Assembly (NCBI RefSeq): GCF_030413175.1
Contig: NZ_CP129212.1
Location: 4,812,450-4,876,449 of the forward strand
Direction of reading: 5' to 3'
Source: Bradyrhizobium roseum
Lineage (GTDB): Bacteria; Pseudomonadota; Alphaproteobacteria; Rhizobiales; Xanthobacteraceae
Length of the DNA: 64,000 bases
Position 1 is the stretch's first letter. Each line of letters starts with the position of its first letter. The notes under the pieces are model-generated. The model was not told where the DNA came from. It saw only the letters and a program-made list of their open reading frames with translations, and searched no databases. The position numbers and the translations under genes were made by a program. Of this stretch, positions 1 to 8,903 are shown piece after piece.

Positions 1-33
1 TCATTAGACTAGATGGATCATCTTCTTTTTCCC

Positions 34-213
34 CTAGGTGCCGAGTTCCTGAATGATTTTATCGGTGGACGCAGTTCAGTTTCGAGAAACAACTTTGCGC
101 CTGCTGGCGTCACCGCATGGTCGACGCCAACATCAAAGTCGAGGGGGGCGCGCTCCCACCTCCGGAGAATTTAAAGCGCGCGCAATCTCGGGCCTGAGTT
201 CCTTGATGATATC
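34..213 (-). pseudogene. C-terminal remnant of a Bug/TctC-type substrate-binding protein
   Basis: The minus strand reads DIIKELRPEIARALNSPEV at 213-157. A degraded stretch follows, then FLETELR and, one frame away, STDKIIQELGT before a TAG stop at 36-34. This is the usual end of a Bug/TctC periplasmic binding protein of tripartite tricarboxylate transporters: a helix of the form 'KLN.EI..AL..P.V', then 'F...E...W..II...GI'. At least one frameshift separates the parts and the N-terminal two-thirds are absent, so it is not functional. It marks decayed DNA just downstream of the trb operon. Nothing else recognisable lies between 1 and 327. Confidence 0.5.
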
Positions 214-327
214 AGTGGGCGGCCGTCCTTGTCAGAGAGGCCATTGATAGGATGGCCAGCTACTCGAAGGGCTCCTAATATAATTGACGGGTACCTCCGG
301 CTCTGCCCTCTCCCCCCAACCAAACGA

Positions 328-681
328 TTAGTTGGTTGTTTGGGCATTCATCACTGGCACCGCTGCCAAATTGTTCGCTTGCCTTTGGTGAGGACTCTGC
401 TCAGCCTGGCCCTGCCCTTTGCGGGTGCGCCGGTCCTCAGGATTCCGAGGAGCAGCATCGGACGAGTCCCTCACTCCGTTTGCCCGGCGGACTCGCCGGA
501 AATCCGCATCGCCGTCTAGAATTGCCTCCAGCATAAACGGTACGAGATCGGCTACCTCTTCCCGAACGCCATAGGTTTCAGCGTAAAAATCTGCGTACTC
601 GCGAAGCCGCGCCTCCAGTTGAGGCGGAAGCGTCGTCGTAAGTTTGACCGGCGTCCGATCCGGAAGTTTCCACAGTCTCAT
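328..681 (-). CDS. DUF2274 protein at the end of the trb operon
   Basis: This 117-residue protein follows trbI by 4 bases and ends the transfer operon. The N-terminal 60 residues (MRLWKLPDRTPVKLTTTLPP, then a LEARLREYADFYAETYG segment) match the DUF2274 family. That family sits directly after trbI in many proteobacterial conjugative elements. The first part resembles a ribbon-helix-helix fold, with a short strand followed by helices. The last 50 residues are polar and probably disordered. No catalytic residues are visible. Position suggests an accessory or regulatory role in conjugation, but its function is not established. Confidence 0.8.
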   Translation of the reverse strand: MRLWKLPDRTPVKLTTTLPPQLEARLREYADFYAETYGVREEVADLVPFMLEAILDGDADFRRVRRANGVRDSSDAAPRNPEDRRTRKGQGQAEQSPHQRQANNLAAVPVMNAQTTN

Positions 682-685
682 CCAA

Positions 686-1960
686 TCACTTTGCCTTGCG
701 GGCCGTTTCCATCTCGTACGGCTTCATCACCAAATCCTTGGAAACAATCACACGCAGCGGCCAGCCGGGCCGCACTGTGATGGTAGGCTGTACGTCGAGT
801 TGACGCTCGATGAGCCGCTGACCCGCTCTATTGGTCGTCTGTTGAACGCTTTCGCGCAGCGCCTTGACCAAATCGCTTTCGTCGTTGCCGAACGACAGCT
901 GGGTCCCCACACCAATCAGTGTTGCCAGGCCAATCCCCTTGAGCAACTGCCAGGTATGGAAATCAACCTCGTCCTCCAGACCAGCGTATCCCGCGACGTC
1001 TGTCGCCGGCAGATTCTCGATGACGATCGAATTGCCATTCGGCAGGATTAGTCGTGTCCAAACCACAAGCGCTCGCTTCTGGCCGAAAGCCACGACGCTG
1101 TCGTATTTTCCGAAGAGCCGCGTCCCCTGTGGGAGGAGGAGATGCTCGCCGGTCACGGTATCGTAGACGTTTTCCGTTACCTGCGCGATCGTCGATCCCG
1201 GCAGATCGGAATTTAACCCAGTGATAAGGCTGGCCGGAATGATCGATCCCGCCATGATTGCATAGGGCGACGGCGCAGCCGCCAGTGCGTGCGGATTGGT
1301 CGTTTCCTTGTCGGCTTTGGAGCCAACGAAAGCGAGCTTGCGCGCCTGGGACGATGGAATGATTTCACTGGAGCGATCGTTCAAGCCTTGAGCCTTCGCT
1401 AGGAGATCAGCCGTCGTGGAAGTGTTATCGGCCTGTGCCGGACGGAATGCCGAAGGCGGTTCATTGGCTGTGACCCCATCCACCGGCTGTTTGCGCCGGT
1501 CCTGCTTGTCGGACAGCCGAAACAGCAGGCCCGACTCCTTGGCCTGTTGCGCAATACGGGCCTGACGGATGCGCTCTGCCCGCTCAACATCCCGTTCCGG
1601 ATCAGCCTGGAACGGAGTTTCAGGCGGACCTCCTCCTATTTTCTTCTCACTCTCGGCGAAAGCGCGACCGATATCGCCGGGCGACGGTGGGCCCAGCTTC
1701 GGCGGCAAGTCCTGGTAGGACTTGGGCAGCTTGGCGAGCCCGTCAGCCGTCTGCTTGCGCTCGGTATTGTACAATTCGGTTCGCTCAGTGGGTTTGAACA
1801 TCCGGGGCGGACTGAGCGCGATGATCGTCGCCCCCGCGACGAACAACGCGGCGACCGCGCAGCCAATCATGAGGGTACGCTTGTTGAGACGGCGGATCGG
1901 CCGCGGCCGTGCCCGCAATTCCAGCCGTTCCGGTGGCACCTTATCGGAATCCTCGGTCAC
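686..1960 (-). CDS. trbI: TrbI, VirB10-like conjugation channel protein
   Basis: TrbI is the VirB10-type protein of the mating-pair-formation complex. It spans the inner membrane and periplasm and contributes to the outer-membrane core. I chose the GTG at 1960, which overlaps the trbG stop (GTGA) and gives 424 residues. An open extension to 2233 has trbG-shadow composition. The protein has a short basic cytoplasmic tail, one membrane segment at about residues 30-50, a long polar periplasmic linker and a C-terminal beta domain with the family features GSIIPASLITGLNSDLPG and LLLPQGTRLFGKYDS. It is the second-last gene of a tightly packed operon, 4 bases from the DUF2274 gene. Confidence 0.95.
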   Translation of the reverse strand: MTEDSDKVPPERLELRARPRPIRRLNKRTLMIGCAVAALFVAGATIIALSPPRMFKPTERTELYNTERKQTADGLAKLPKSYQDLPPKLGPPSPGDIGRAFAESEKKIGGGPPETPFQADPERDVERAERIRQARIAQQAKESGLLFRLSDKQDRRKQPVDGVTANEPPSAFRPAQADNTSTTADLLAKAQGLNDRSSEIIPSSQARKLAFVGSKADKETTNPHALAAAPSPYAIMAGSIIPASLITGLNSDLPGSTIAQVTENVYDTVTGEHLLLPQGTRLFGKYDSVVAFGQKRALVVWTRLILPNGNSIVIENLPATDVAGYAGLEDEVDFHTWQLLKGIGLATLIGVGTQLSFGNDESDLVKALRESVQQTTNRAGQRLIERQLDVQPTITVRPGWPLRVIVSKDLVMKPYEMETARKAK

Positions 1961-2982
1961 GAGGCGCCCCCGGTGCTGAAGATCTGTGAGACCGGGCGCG
2001 CATCGGTGCGGATAATCCGGACCGTGCGCTGGGGATTCTCGCCAAGGCGAAGCTCGGCGGCGCCGAACATCCGGTCGACAATGTAGTAGGAACCTCGCAC
2101 GCGATAATTGACAAGGTTGGGCCGGCCATCGGCGCCGGCGACGAACAGCGGCGGCGCTTCGCCCTGCGAGAGACCCGACGGCATCTGAATGAAAACCTTG
2201 TGGCCATCGTCGAAGGCACGAAGCGGCCGCCACGGCGGATCGTCCCCCTCGATGCGATAGCGGAAGTTCAAGCTGTCCAGCCGCACACCGCGATCAGCGA
2301 CACGTTCCGTGGCTTCCTGCGCCGCCTGGTTTTGCTTGTGAATCGCGACCAGGCTATCGGTCGGATAGGTCCAGGAGATCGAGGCCATGTAGGTTTGTTT
2401 GGTGGAGACTAGTTCGAGGTGGTAGGCGCGCCGGTCGGTCAGGACCACAAGATTGGTCTGAATATCCGGCAGCGTCGGCTTGACCAGGATATGAACGCGC
2501 CGTGTGCTCCCCTGCCCGCTGATGGTGTCAGCGATGACCCACCGCACGGTGTCGCCGGTCGAAACGTCGATCAGCTCTTCGGCTGGCTGCAGCACGATGG
2601 TGGAGACCTTTTCCGGGCTGGCGTAGAGCCGATAGAGTGCACCTTCGGTCCAAGGATAGACCTGAATGGCATTGATATAGCCTGCCCGGGTTGGTTCGAT
2701 CCGCGCAGCCTTGTTGGCCGTCGAAATGGCTTGCTCCGGCGGAACCTTCTCGCCTTTCTTGCCTTTGGTCGGCCAAGGCTTGAGTTGGCCAGGTAGCGGC
2801 AACACCTTGGATACCTCGACAACCTGAACCGGCGCCGGCGGATCAGTCTCCGGAAGAGCCTTCTCGAAGCTCAACTCGTCGTACGGCGCCTCGAGATTCA
2901 ATTTTGTGGCGCAGCCCCCAAGCGCAATCGCCACCGCGAAGATGCTCACCGACGCGCGGCTCTTTTTGGCAAAAGACATCAT
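1957..2982 (-). CDS. trbG: TrbG, VirB9-like outer-membrane complex lipoprotein
   Basis: TrbG is the VirB9-type component of the outer-membrane ring of the conjugative type IV secretion system. The 341-residue protein starts with a lipoprotein signal: lysines, a hydrophobic run and the lipobox LGGC with Cys24. A proline-rich linker follows, then the VirB9 beta domain (YPWTEGALYRLYASPEKVST; later FIQMP and a VVDRMFGAAELRLG-like end). The ATG overlaps the trbF stop by four bases, and its stop overlaps the trbI GTG, which implies translational coupling. Length and order fit the family. Confidence 0.95.
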   Translation of the reverse strand: MMSFAKKSRASVSIFAVAIALGGCATKLNLEAPYDELSFEKALPETDPPAPVQVVEVSKVLPLPGQLKPWPTKGKKGEKVPPEQAISTANKAARIEPTRAGYINAIQVYPWTEGALYRLYASPEKVSTIVLQPAEELIDVSTGDTVRWVIADTISGQGSTRRVHILVKPTLPDIQTNLVVLTDRRAYHLELVSTKQTYMASISWTYPTDSLVAIHKQNQAAQEATERVADRGVRLDSLNFRYRIEGDDPPWRPLRAFDDGHKVFIQMPSGLSQGEAPPLFVAGADGRPNLVNYRVRGSYYIVDRMFGAAELRLGENPQRTVRIIRTDARPVSQIFSTGGAS

Positions 2983-3683
2983 TTTGCTTCTCCGATCAGG
3001 TCGCGCGACCAGTTGAGGGAATGAACGTAGAGACCGAGCGGATTTTTCCGCAACGTCTCGGCGCTGGTTGGAGGTTTCAGGATGACCGTCACGACGCCGG
3101 TGAAACGCTCGGTCTTTGTCACCGCGCCGTTCTCGTAAGAGCTCTCCATCCAGCGAATCTCGAAACTATCGCCGGATGCACGGACGACCGAGATCACGTC
3201 GGCGGTCGCGGTTTTGGTCCCGATCTTGGTGAAGGGGTCGGTTTCGCGGGCATACTCGTTGAGCGCCTGTGCGCCGCGATCGGTGACAAAGTCATACGCC
3301 CGAAGCCAGTTCATTCGCACGATGACCGGGTCGATCGACAGCGAGCGGACGTTTTCGATGAAGCGCGCCAGGAAGTGCGCGATCTGCGCATCGGACGGCC
3401 GGTAGGTCTCGAATGCCGGACCAACCGCGCGCACCTCGCCGAGGCGATCAACCTCGACCACGTACGGCACGACGCTGGACCGGCCGATCAACGCCGACAG
3501 CGTGAGACCCAACACCGTTGAAAGCGCCGTGGCCGCCAGCGCAGCAAGCCGCCAGTTGCTGGCCTGGACGCGGGCCGAGCCCATCCGCTCGTCCCAGACC
3601 TGCTGCGCCTTCTGGTAGGGCGTAACAGGTTCCGGCGTATTGCCGTAGCGCACGGACGGACGCTGGAAGGGGTGGAACGCCAT
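2979..3683 (-). CDS. trbF: TrbF, VirB8-like inner-membrane assembly factor
   Basis: This 234-residue protein belongs to the VirB8/TrbF family of assembly factors of type IV secretion channels. It has a short cytoplasmic N-terminus (FQRPSVRYGNTPEPVTPYQ is typical of TrbF), one membrane segment at about residues 45-66, and a periplasmic NTF2-like domain (VVPYVVEVDRLGEV, RFIENVRSLSIDPVI, IRWMESSY). It lies between trbL (4-base gap) and trbG (overlap). No anomalies are visible. Confidence 0.95.
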   Translation of the reverse strand: MAFHPFQRPSVRYGNTPEPVTPYQKAQQVWDERMGSARVQASNWRLAALAATALSTVLGLTLSALIGRSSVVPYVVEVDRLGEVRAVGPAFETYRPSDAQIAHFLARFIENVRSLSIDPVIVRMNWLRAYDFVTDRGAQALNEYARETDPFTKIGTKTATADVISVVRASGDSFEIRWMESSYENGAVTKTERFTGVVTVILKPPTSAETLRKNPLGLYVHSLNWSRDLIGEAK

Positions 3684-3687
3684 GCTG

Positions 3688-4863
3688 TCAGTCCCCTCTC
3701 AGCTTGGGACCGGAGGACTGGCTGCCTTTGTCACCTTCTTTCAGGCTCTGGCTGACGACTCGCGCCGCTTCCTTGACGTGCTGCGCCCGCCGGAACTGGC
3801 TAGCAAGACCCGACGGCCTTCCACTGGTTGAGGCGGAGCCGTCACCGCCCGGCCCGCCCGAATTCGCTGGCTGAGAACCCTGGCGGGCGGCATCTGCCAC
3901 CGAACCAGCCCCACTTGCCGACGTGCCGGCAAGCGAAGCCGCGGAACGCAGCGCGCCCATTGATCCGCCCGCCGCCATCCGCAAACCGCCGAGCGCCAGC
4001 GCACCGCCACCGATCGCGACCGCTGCGGCCCCCGCCACTGTGCCGGCAGCTGCACCCGCCCCAAGTTGAGGCGCGCCCGACACCAGACCTGCGGCAATGC
4101 CTGGCCCAAAGATGCCGAGCCCGAACAAGGAAAGCGCGGCGAGCAGCAGGCTCATGGCGGAAACAATATCGACCGGCCGGGTCAGCGTCGTGGAAAGCTC
4201 GCCGAAGATGGTCGATCCGATGCCGATGATGATCGCAAGCACCATCACCTTGACGCCGGATGCAATCACATTGCCGAGCGTCTTTTCCGCCAGAAAAGAC
4301 GTCTTCCCCCAGAGCGCAAACGGCACCAGGATGAAGCTTGCAAGCGTCGTCAGCTTGAACTCGATCAAGGTGACGAACAACTGGACCGAGAGGACGAAGA
4401 ATGCGAGGACGACAACGATCCAGCAAAACAACAGGATCAGGATCGTGGGCAGATTGGTCAGCATGTCGAAGCCGGAGAACTGGCCGGTTTCCTCCAGCAG
4501 CGGATGCGCTGCGGTGAATCCCGTCGAGGCCACGAAGCCTGGCCGCATCAGATCCGCCGCGCTCAGCGACCCGCCGCTTGCTTTCAGCCCGATACTAGAG
4601 AACGAGCTGAAGACGATGCCGGCAAGCGACTTGAAGTTGCCAATGATGAAGGCGAAGGCCCCGACATAAAGCACCTTCTTGGCAAGCGTCACCATGATGT
4701 GATCGTCGGCGCGCAGGCTCCACGCAAGGCCGGCAAGCGTCAAATCGATGACAACCAGCGTCGAGCTCAGAAACGCAACGTCGCCGCCGAGAATTCCGAA
4801 CCCGGAATCGATATAGCGCGAGAACGTATCGGTGAAACGGTCGATGACCGCGAGATCCGCCAT
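3688..4863 (-). CDS. trbL: TrbL, VirB6-like polytopic membrane protein
   Basis: TrbL is the VirB6-type polytopic inner-membrane component of the channel. The 391-residue protein has an N-terminal segment (DRFTDTFSRYIDSGFGIL), about six hydrophobic segments between residues 30 and 250, and a Gly/Ala/Ser-rich low-complexity C-terminus that ends in a charged tail. It follows trbJ by 11 bases, so no trbK lies between them, whereas many P-type systems have one there. An immunity-like TrbK function is either absent or encoded elsewhere. Confidence 0.93.
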   Translation of the reverse strand: MADLAVIDRFTDTFSRYIDSGFGILGGDVAFLSSTLVVIDLTLAGLAWSLRADDHIMVTLAKKVLYVGAFAFIIGNFKSLAGIVFSSFSSIGLKASGGSLSAADLMRPGFVASTGFTAAHPLLEETGQFSGFDMLTNLPTILILLFCWIVVVLAFFVLSVQLFVTLIEFKLTTLASFILVPFALWGKTSFLAEKTLGNVIASGVKVMVLAIIIGIGSTIFGELSTTLTRPVDIVSAMSLLLAALSLFGLGIFGPGIAAGLVSGAPQLGAGAAAGTVAGAAAVAIGGGALALGGLRMAAGGSMGALRSAASLAGTSASGAGSVADAARQGSQPANSGGPGGDGSASTSGRPSGLASQFRRAQHVKEAARVVSQSLKEGDKGSQSSGPKLRGD

Positions 4864-4874
4864 GGCCCCCTCCT

Positions 4875-5627
4875 CTAGCGTCCGGTGTAAGCGCGGCCGT
4901 CTCCGATAAAGCGGGTAAAGCGTTCGCGCCCGGCCGCCGCTGAAGCCTGCTGCTCAACCGCTCGCAAGGCTTCGGCCCGGGCTTGGGTCGCGACCAATGC
5001 CTGGGCCTGCAACGACTGCTTGACCTGGAGCGCCAGCAACTCGTTGCCGGACTGCTGGGCCTGCAGCGACCCGACGGCGCCCGAAGAATTCGCCATCAGG
5101 ATCCGGAGCGTCTGCCCGTCCTGGTCCAGCGCGGAGGCAATCGCGGCCTGTGTCACCAGCGTTTGCTTCAGCGCCTGATAGGTGTTGTCCCAGCGGGCTG
5201 TTGCGTCCTGCACCATCCGATCTGAAGACACGGCGGCGGTATACTGGCGAGGATAAAACCGTTGAAAGTCGCCCTGGGTTTTCTGAACGTCGAACGAGAT
5301 GCCCTTGGCCTGGGCGATCAGGCTGTTGATCTCGTTAATCTTCGAGGTGAGTTGGCCGACGACGCTGCCTGGCAGGCTCGTCAGGTTCCTGGCGCCGTTG
5401 ATCAGCATCTGCGCCTCGTTTTCGAGGCTCCTGATCTGATTATTGATCTGATCCAACGCCCGCGCGGCGGTCAGAATATTCTGGCTATAGTTCGAGGGAT
5501 CGAACACGACGATCTGCGCTCCGGGTCGTCGTGACCCACTCACCGTAACCATCAGTGCCAGTCCGATTGCGACGACGCTGGTCGCCAGTTTTCGTGGAGC
5601 GGTTTTGCCGAACAGCTTTTCCAGCAT
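4875..5627 (-). CDS. trbJ: TrbJ, VirB5-like conjugal transfer protein
   Basis: This 250-residue TrbJ/VirB5-family protein is expected at the pilus tip or in the periplasm. A basic N-terminus and hydrophobic run at about residues 14-32 form a signal peptide. The mature protein is almost wholly helical and heptad-rich (VFDPSNYSQNILTAARALDQ, then a long INNQIRSLENEAQMLINGA segment), typical of the family. It is separated from trbE by 48 bases, the widest gap within the trb block, so its ribosome-binding site may be independent. Confidence 0.92.
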   Translation of the reverse strand: MLEKLFGKTAPRKLATSVVAIGLALMVTVSGSRRPGAQIVVFDPSNYSQNILTAARALDQINNQIRSLENEAQMLINGARNLTSLPGSVVGQLTSKINEINSLIAQAKGISFDVQKTQGDFQRFYPRQYTAAVSSDRMVQDATARWDNTYQALKQTLVTQAAIASALDQDGQTLRILMANSSGAVGSLQAQQSGNELLALQVKQSLQAQALVATQARAEALRAVEQQASAAAGRERFTRFIGDGRAYTGR

Positions 5628-5675
5628 CAGATGGACTCCGGACTTGAGGATAAGGATTGCAGGCAGCGCGTGGGA

Positions 5676-8261
5676 TCACGCGTCTCTGACCTGTTCGAAG
5701 GTGCTGATCAGATTGGCTGCCCACTGCAGATCGCGGGCAGCGAGGTAGCTTTTCGCAAACTGGCTGGGGCCGAATTTTGCGAATAATGCTTCAATCAGGC
5801 GCTGATCTTCGGGCGATGAAGCCGCCGCAAAGGCAAGCGCAACTGGACCGAGCCCAAGCTCAAACAGGCGATTGCCGGCGCGCGATTGCAGGTAATAGTC
5901 CCGCTTCGGGAAGGCTTCAGCGATCAGGCGTACTTGCGCATCGTTAAGACCGAAACGGCGGTAGGTTTCCGACTGGGCGGGCTCAAGCGCCCGGGGGTTC
6001 GGCAGGAAGATCCGGGTTGGGCAGGATTCAATGATCGCCGGCGCGATCTTACTGTCGGCAATGTCGCTGAGCGACTGGGTCGCGAAGACAACAGCGACAT
6101 TCTTCTTGCGGAGCGTTTTCAGCCATTCACGGATGCGATCGGCGAACAAGGGATCGTCCAGGAACAACCACGCCTCATCCAGGACCAGAAGCGTCGGCCG
6201 GCCATCAAATCGCGCCTCGAGTGCATGAAACAGATAGGTCAGCACGGGCGCCACCAGCCCCGGCAGCGCCATCAGTTCCTCCATCTCGAACGTCAGCACA
6301 TCGGCGCCGGACAGTTTGTCCGCGTCGGCATCAAGAAAGCGTCCGTAAGGCCCTTCAAGCGTGTAAGGCGTCAGCGCCTGGCGCAGGGCGTCGCGTGCCA
6401 GCAGCGCCACCAGGCCGGTCATGGTGCGCTCGGCAATGGGCGCCGAGCCAAGGCTCTTCAAGGCCGACCAGATCGTCTCCTTGACCTCGGGCGTGATGAG
6501 AACCCGTTCATGGGCAAGGACGCCACACAACCAGTCAAGCGTCCAGAGCCGCGCTCCCTCGTCGTCGACATCCCGGAGTGGCTGGAACGCCAGCCCACCC
6601 TTCACGCCCAGCTCATACCAGGCGCCGCCGAGCCCAAGCGTCGCCGCGCGAGCCGAGCGACCCTTGTCGAAGATCGCAAGCTGGGATCTTTGGTAGCGGC
6701 GGAATTGAAGCGCCAGCACCGACAGAAGGACGGATTTACCCGCACCCGTCGGGCCAACGATCAGGCTGTGGCCGACATCGCCGACATGCAGTGTCAGGCG
6801 AAACGGCGTTGCACCCTTGGTCTTGGCCAAGAGAAGCGGCGGTCCATCCAAGTGTTCGCAGCGCGCCTCGCCTGCCCAAACGGCAGACAAAGGACACATA
6901 TGAGCCAGGTTGAGGGTGTGGACAATCGGCTGACGCAGGTTGGCGTAGGCCTGCCCGGGCAGGCTGCCGAGCCAGGCTTCCACCGCGTTGACGTTCTCCC
7001 GAATGGTCGTGAAACCGCGGCTGTTGATGACGCGTTCCACCGCGCGGATCTTTTCGTCGGCTGCGTAGGAGTCTTCATCGTGAACGGTGACTGATGTCGT
7101 GATGTAGCCGAACGCCACGAGGTCATCGCCGAGTTCCTGGAGCGCCGCTTCCGCGTCCACTGCCTTGTTATCCGCATCCGTGTCCAGCAAGGCAGCCTGC
7201 TCGTTGAACATCACCTCCTTCAGGATGGCGCCCAAGGATTTGCGCTTGGCGAACCATTGCCGCCGGTAGCGGGAAAGGGCGGCCTGCGCTTGCGTACGGT
7301 CGAGTGGCAGGAAGCGCGTGGCCCACCGATAGGCGACGCCAAGCCGGTTCAAATCGTCTAGCACCCCCGGAAACGTAACGGCCGGAAAGCCCAGAACGGT
7401 TACGGTGCGCAGATGGCTACGCCCGATCGCTGGCGAGAGACCGCCGGTCAGCGGCTCATCGCAAAGGAATGCGTCAAGATAGGCCGGAATTCCCGGAACT
7501 TTGACGGGATGCCGCTTCGTCGACACGCAGCTGTGCAGATAGGTCAGCGTGTCCTGGTCGTCGAGCGGGGCAATTTCCGGCAGAACCGACGAGAGCAGAT
7601 CGACGGCTCTGTCGGTCTCCTGAATGAAGCGCTGGAGATGCTCCTGGTAGCCGCTCTTCCGTGCGCCGGGTTGCGGCGGTTGACCGTCGCTTGAGTGATC
7701 ACTTCCCGGCAGATTGTGATCAGCCCCGTGGCGCGAGCGATGGGTCCATTTCCCAAATAGGCGAGACAGCGGGCTCAAGCCGACCGTTTGGTTGCCCGGA
7801 CTTTCCAGAAACATAGCTTCCAGCCGTGAGACCCGCTCCACCGGCGGCAGGTACATGAATGTAAGATGCGCGGTGCTCTCAAAATGTTGGCCTTTGTGGT
7901 GCGAAGGGTCGTCCCATGCCGCGTCGACTGTTCCTTCAAAGGATGCGCGTCGCTCCTCGTCGACCAGCCAGGACACCGCATCGGGAAATTGCGACCGCGG
8001 ATATTCCGAGGCCGGCACCCGGGTGGCATCAAAGAACAGGGCCCAGCCCGAGCCAAACCTTTTCAGGACATTGTTGACGCGGGATACGGCGCTCATCAAT
8101 TCCGCTTCGGTCGCGCTATCGAGATCTGGACCGCGGTAACGAACCGTTCGCTGGAAACTGCCATCCTTGTTCAGGACAATTCCAGGCGCAATGAGACAGG
8201 CCCAGGGCAACCAGTCGGCCAGCCGATGGGCGTGGGAGCGGAATTCGCGCAAATTCAGCAT
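5676..8261 (-). CDS. trbE: TrbE, VirB4-like conjugation ATPase
   Basis: TrbE is the VirB4-class ATPase that powers assembly of the conjugation channel. I chose ATG at 8261 (MLNLREFRSHAHRLADWLPW), which gives 861 residues; the open frame to 8333 overlaps trbD and lacks similarity. The N-terminal half is the CagE/TrbE domain. The C-terminal half carries Walker A VGPTGAGKSVLL, Walker B LLVLDEAWLFLDD and the nearby ATQS motif (VVFATQSLSDIA). The start lies 7 bases inside trbD. Length is normal for the family. Confidence 0.95.
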   Translation of the reverse strand: MLNLREFRSHAHRLADWLPWACLIAPGIVLNKDGSFQRTVRYRGPDLDSATEAELMSAVSRVNNVLKRFGSGWALFFDATRVPASEYPRSQFPDAVSWLVDEERRASFEGTVDAAWDDPSHHKGQHFESTAHLTFMYLPPVERVSRLEAMFLESPGNQTVGLSPLSRLFGKWTHRSRHGADHNLPGSDHSSDGQPPQPGARKSGYQEHLQRFIQETDRAVDLLSSVLPEIAPLDDQDTLTYLHSCVSTKRHPVKVPGIPAYLDAFLCDEPLTGGLSPAIGRSHLRTVTVLGFPAVTFPGVLDDLNRLGVAYRWATRFLPLDRTQAQAALSRYRRQWFAKRKSLGAILKEVMFNEQAALLDTDADNKAVDAEAALQELGDDLVAFGYITTSVTVHDEDSYAADEKIRAVERVINSRGFTTIRENVNAVEAWLGSLPGQAYANLRQPIVHTLNLAHMCPLSAVWAGEARCEHLDGPPLLLAKTKGATPFRLTLHVGDVGHSLIVGPTGAGKSVLLSVLALQFRRYQRSQLAIFDKGRSARAATLGLGGAWYELGVKGGLAFQPLRDVDDEGARLWTLDWLCGVLAHERVLITPEVKETIWSALKSLGSAPIAERTMTGLVALLARDALRQALTPYTLEGPYGRFLDADADKLSGADVLTFEMEELMALPGLVAPVLTYLFHALEARFDGRPTLLVLDEAWLFLDDPLFADRIREWLKTLRKKNVAVVFATQSLSDIADSKIAPAIIESCPTRIFLPNPRALEPAQSETYRRFGLNDAQVRLIAEAFPKRDYYLQSRAGNRLFELGLGPVALAFAAASSPEDQRLIEALFAKFGPSQFAKSYLAARDLQWAANLISTFEQVRDA

Positions 8262-8512
8262 GCAAGCCAACCCTTGTGCTTGGTGTGGCGGACAGCGACG
8301 TCGACAAAGGCTGGATCGCGCTTGCCTAACCAAACTGCGATGCCGTGCCCGACGATCCAGAGCACCAGGCCCGCGAGCCAGAGCCTCAAGCCGAGGGCAA
8401 GTACGGCCGAAATCGTGCCAAGCAGGATTGCGGCGGCGCGCGGCGCGCCGCCGATCAAAATCGGCTCGGTCAGCGAGCGGTGAAGAACAAGCTCAAAGCC
8501 GTCGGGCCGCAT
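8255..8512 (-). CDS. trbD: TrbD, VirB3-like membrane protein
   Basis: This 85-residue protein has the VirB3/TrbD layout: MRPDGFELVLHRSLTEPILI followed by two adjacent hydrophobic segments (residues 20-60) and a charged C-terminus. It connects the pilin and the VirB4-type ATPase at the inner membrane. Its ATG shares one base with the trbC stop (TGATG), and its end overlaps the trbE start by 7 bases. Together these fix the start despite a longer open frame upstream. Confidence 0.92.
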   Translation of the reverse strand: MRPDGFELVLHRSLTEPILIGGAPRAAAILLGTISAVLALGLRLWLAGLVLWIVGHGIAVWLGKRDPAFVDVAVRHTKHKGWLAC

Positions 8513-8883
8513 CAGATCAGCGCTCCACCGCCGAACGAGAAGAACGACAGAAAGAACGAGCTGGCCGCAAAGGCGATCGACAGACCGAACACGACCTGAA
8601 CCATCTTCCGAAACCCGCCGGACGTATCGCCAAAGGCAAGCGATATCCCCGTCACCGTGATGATGATGACAGCTACGATCTTGGCGACCGGCCCTTGCAC
8701 GGATTCCAGAATGCGCTCGAGCGGCGCTTCCCACGGCATGCCAGAGCCCGCCGCCCATGCGGTCGATGCCGTAAGCAGGCTGACGATGGCGCCGGCGCCG
8801 AAGTCGACGATGACAGGTTGGACAGCATGGCCAAGCCGTCCAGAGCAACCAAGCGTGGCTGAGACCTGAAGTCTGAATGTCAT
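8512..8883 (-). CDS. trbC: TrbC, VirB2-like pilin precursor
   Basis: TrbC is the major conjugative pilin, normally processed and cyclised in P-type systems. This 123-residue precursor has a long leader, a hydrophobic export segment ending in TASTAWAAGSG, then PWEAPLERILESVQGPVAKI and two transmembrane helices separated by the short polar loop GDTSGGFRKM. It follows trbB by 20 bases and is coupled to trbD. The family usually relies on TraF for maturation, and traF is found at 31.6 kb. Confidence 0.92.
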   Translation of the reverse strand: MTFRLQVSATLGCSGRLGHAVQPVIVDFGAGAIVSLLTASTAWAAGSGMPWEAPLERILESVQGPVAKIVAVIIITVTGISLAFGDTSGGFRKMVQVVFGLSIAFAASSFFLSFFSFGGGALI

Positions 8884-8903
8884 GAACTTTCTCCGGATCC
8901 TGT

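Noticed and set aside
4066..4878. A 270-residue plus-strand frame
   Set aside because: Antisense to trbL, with highly charged biased composition and no motif.
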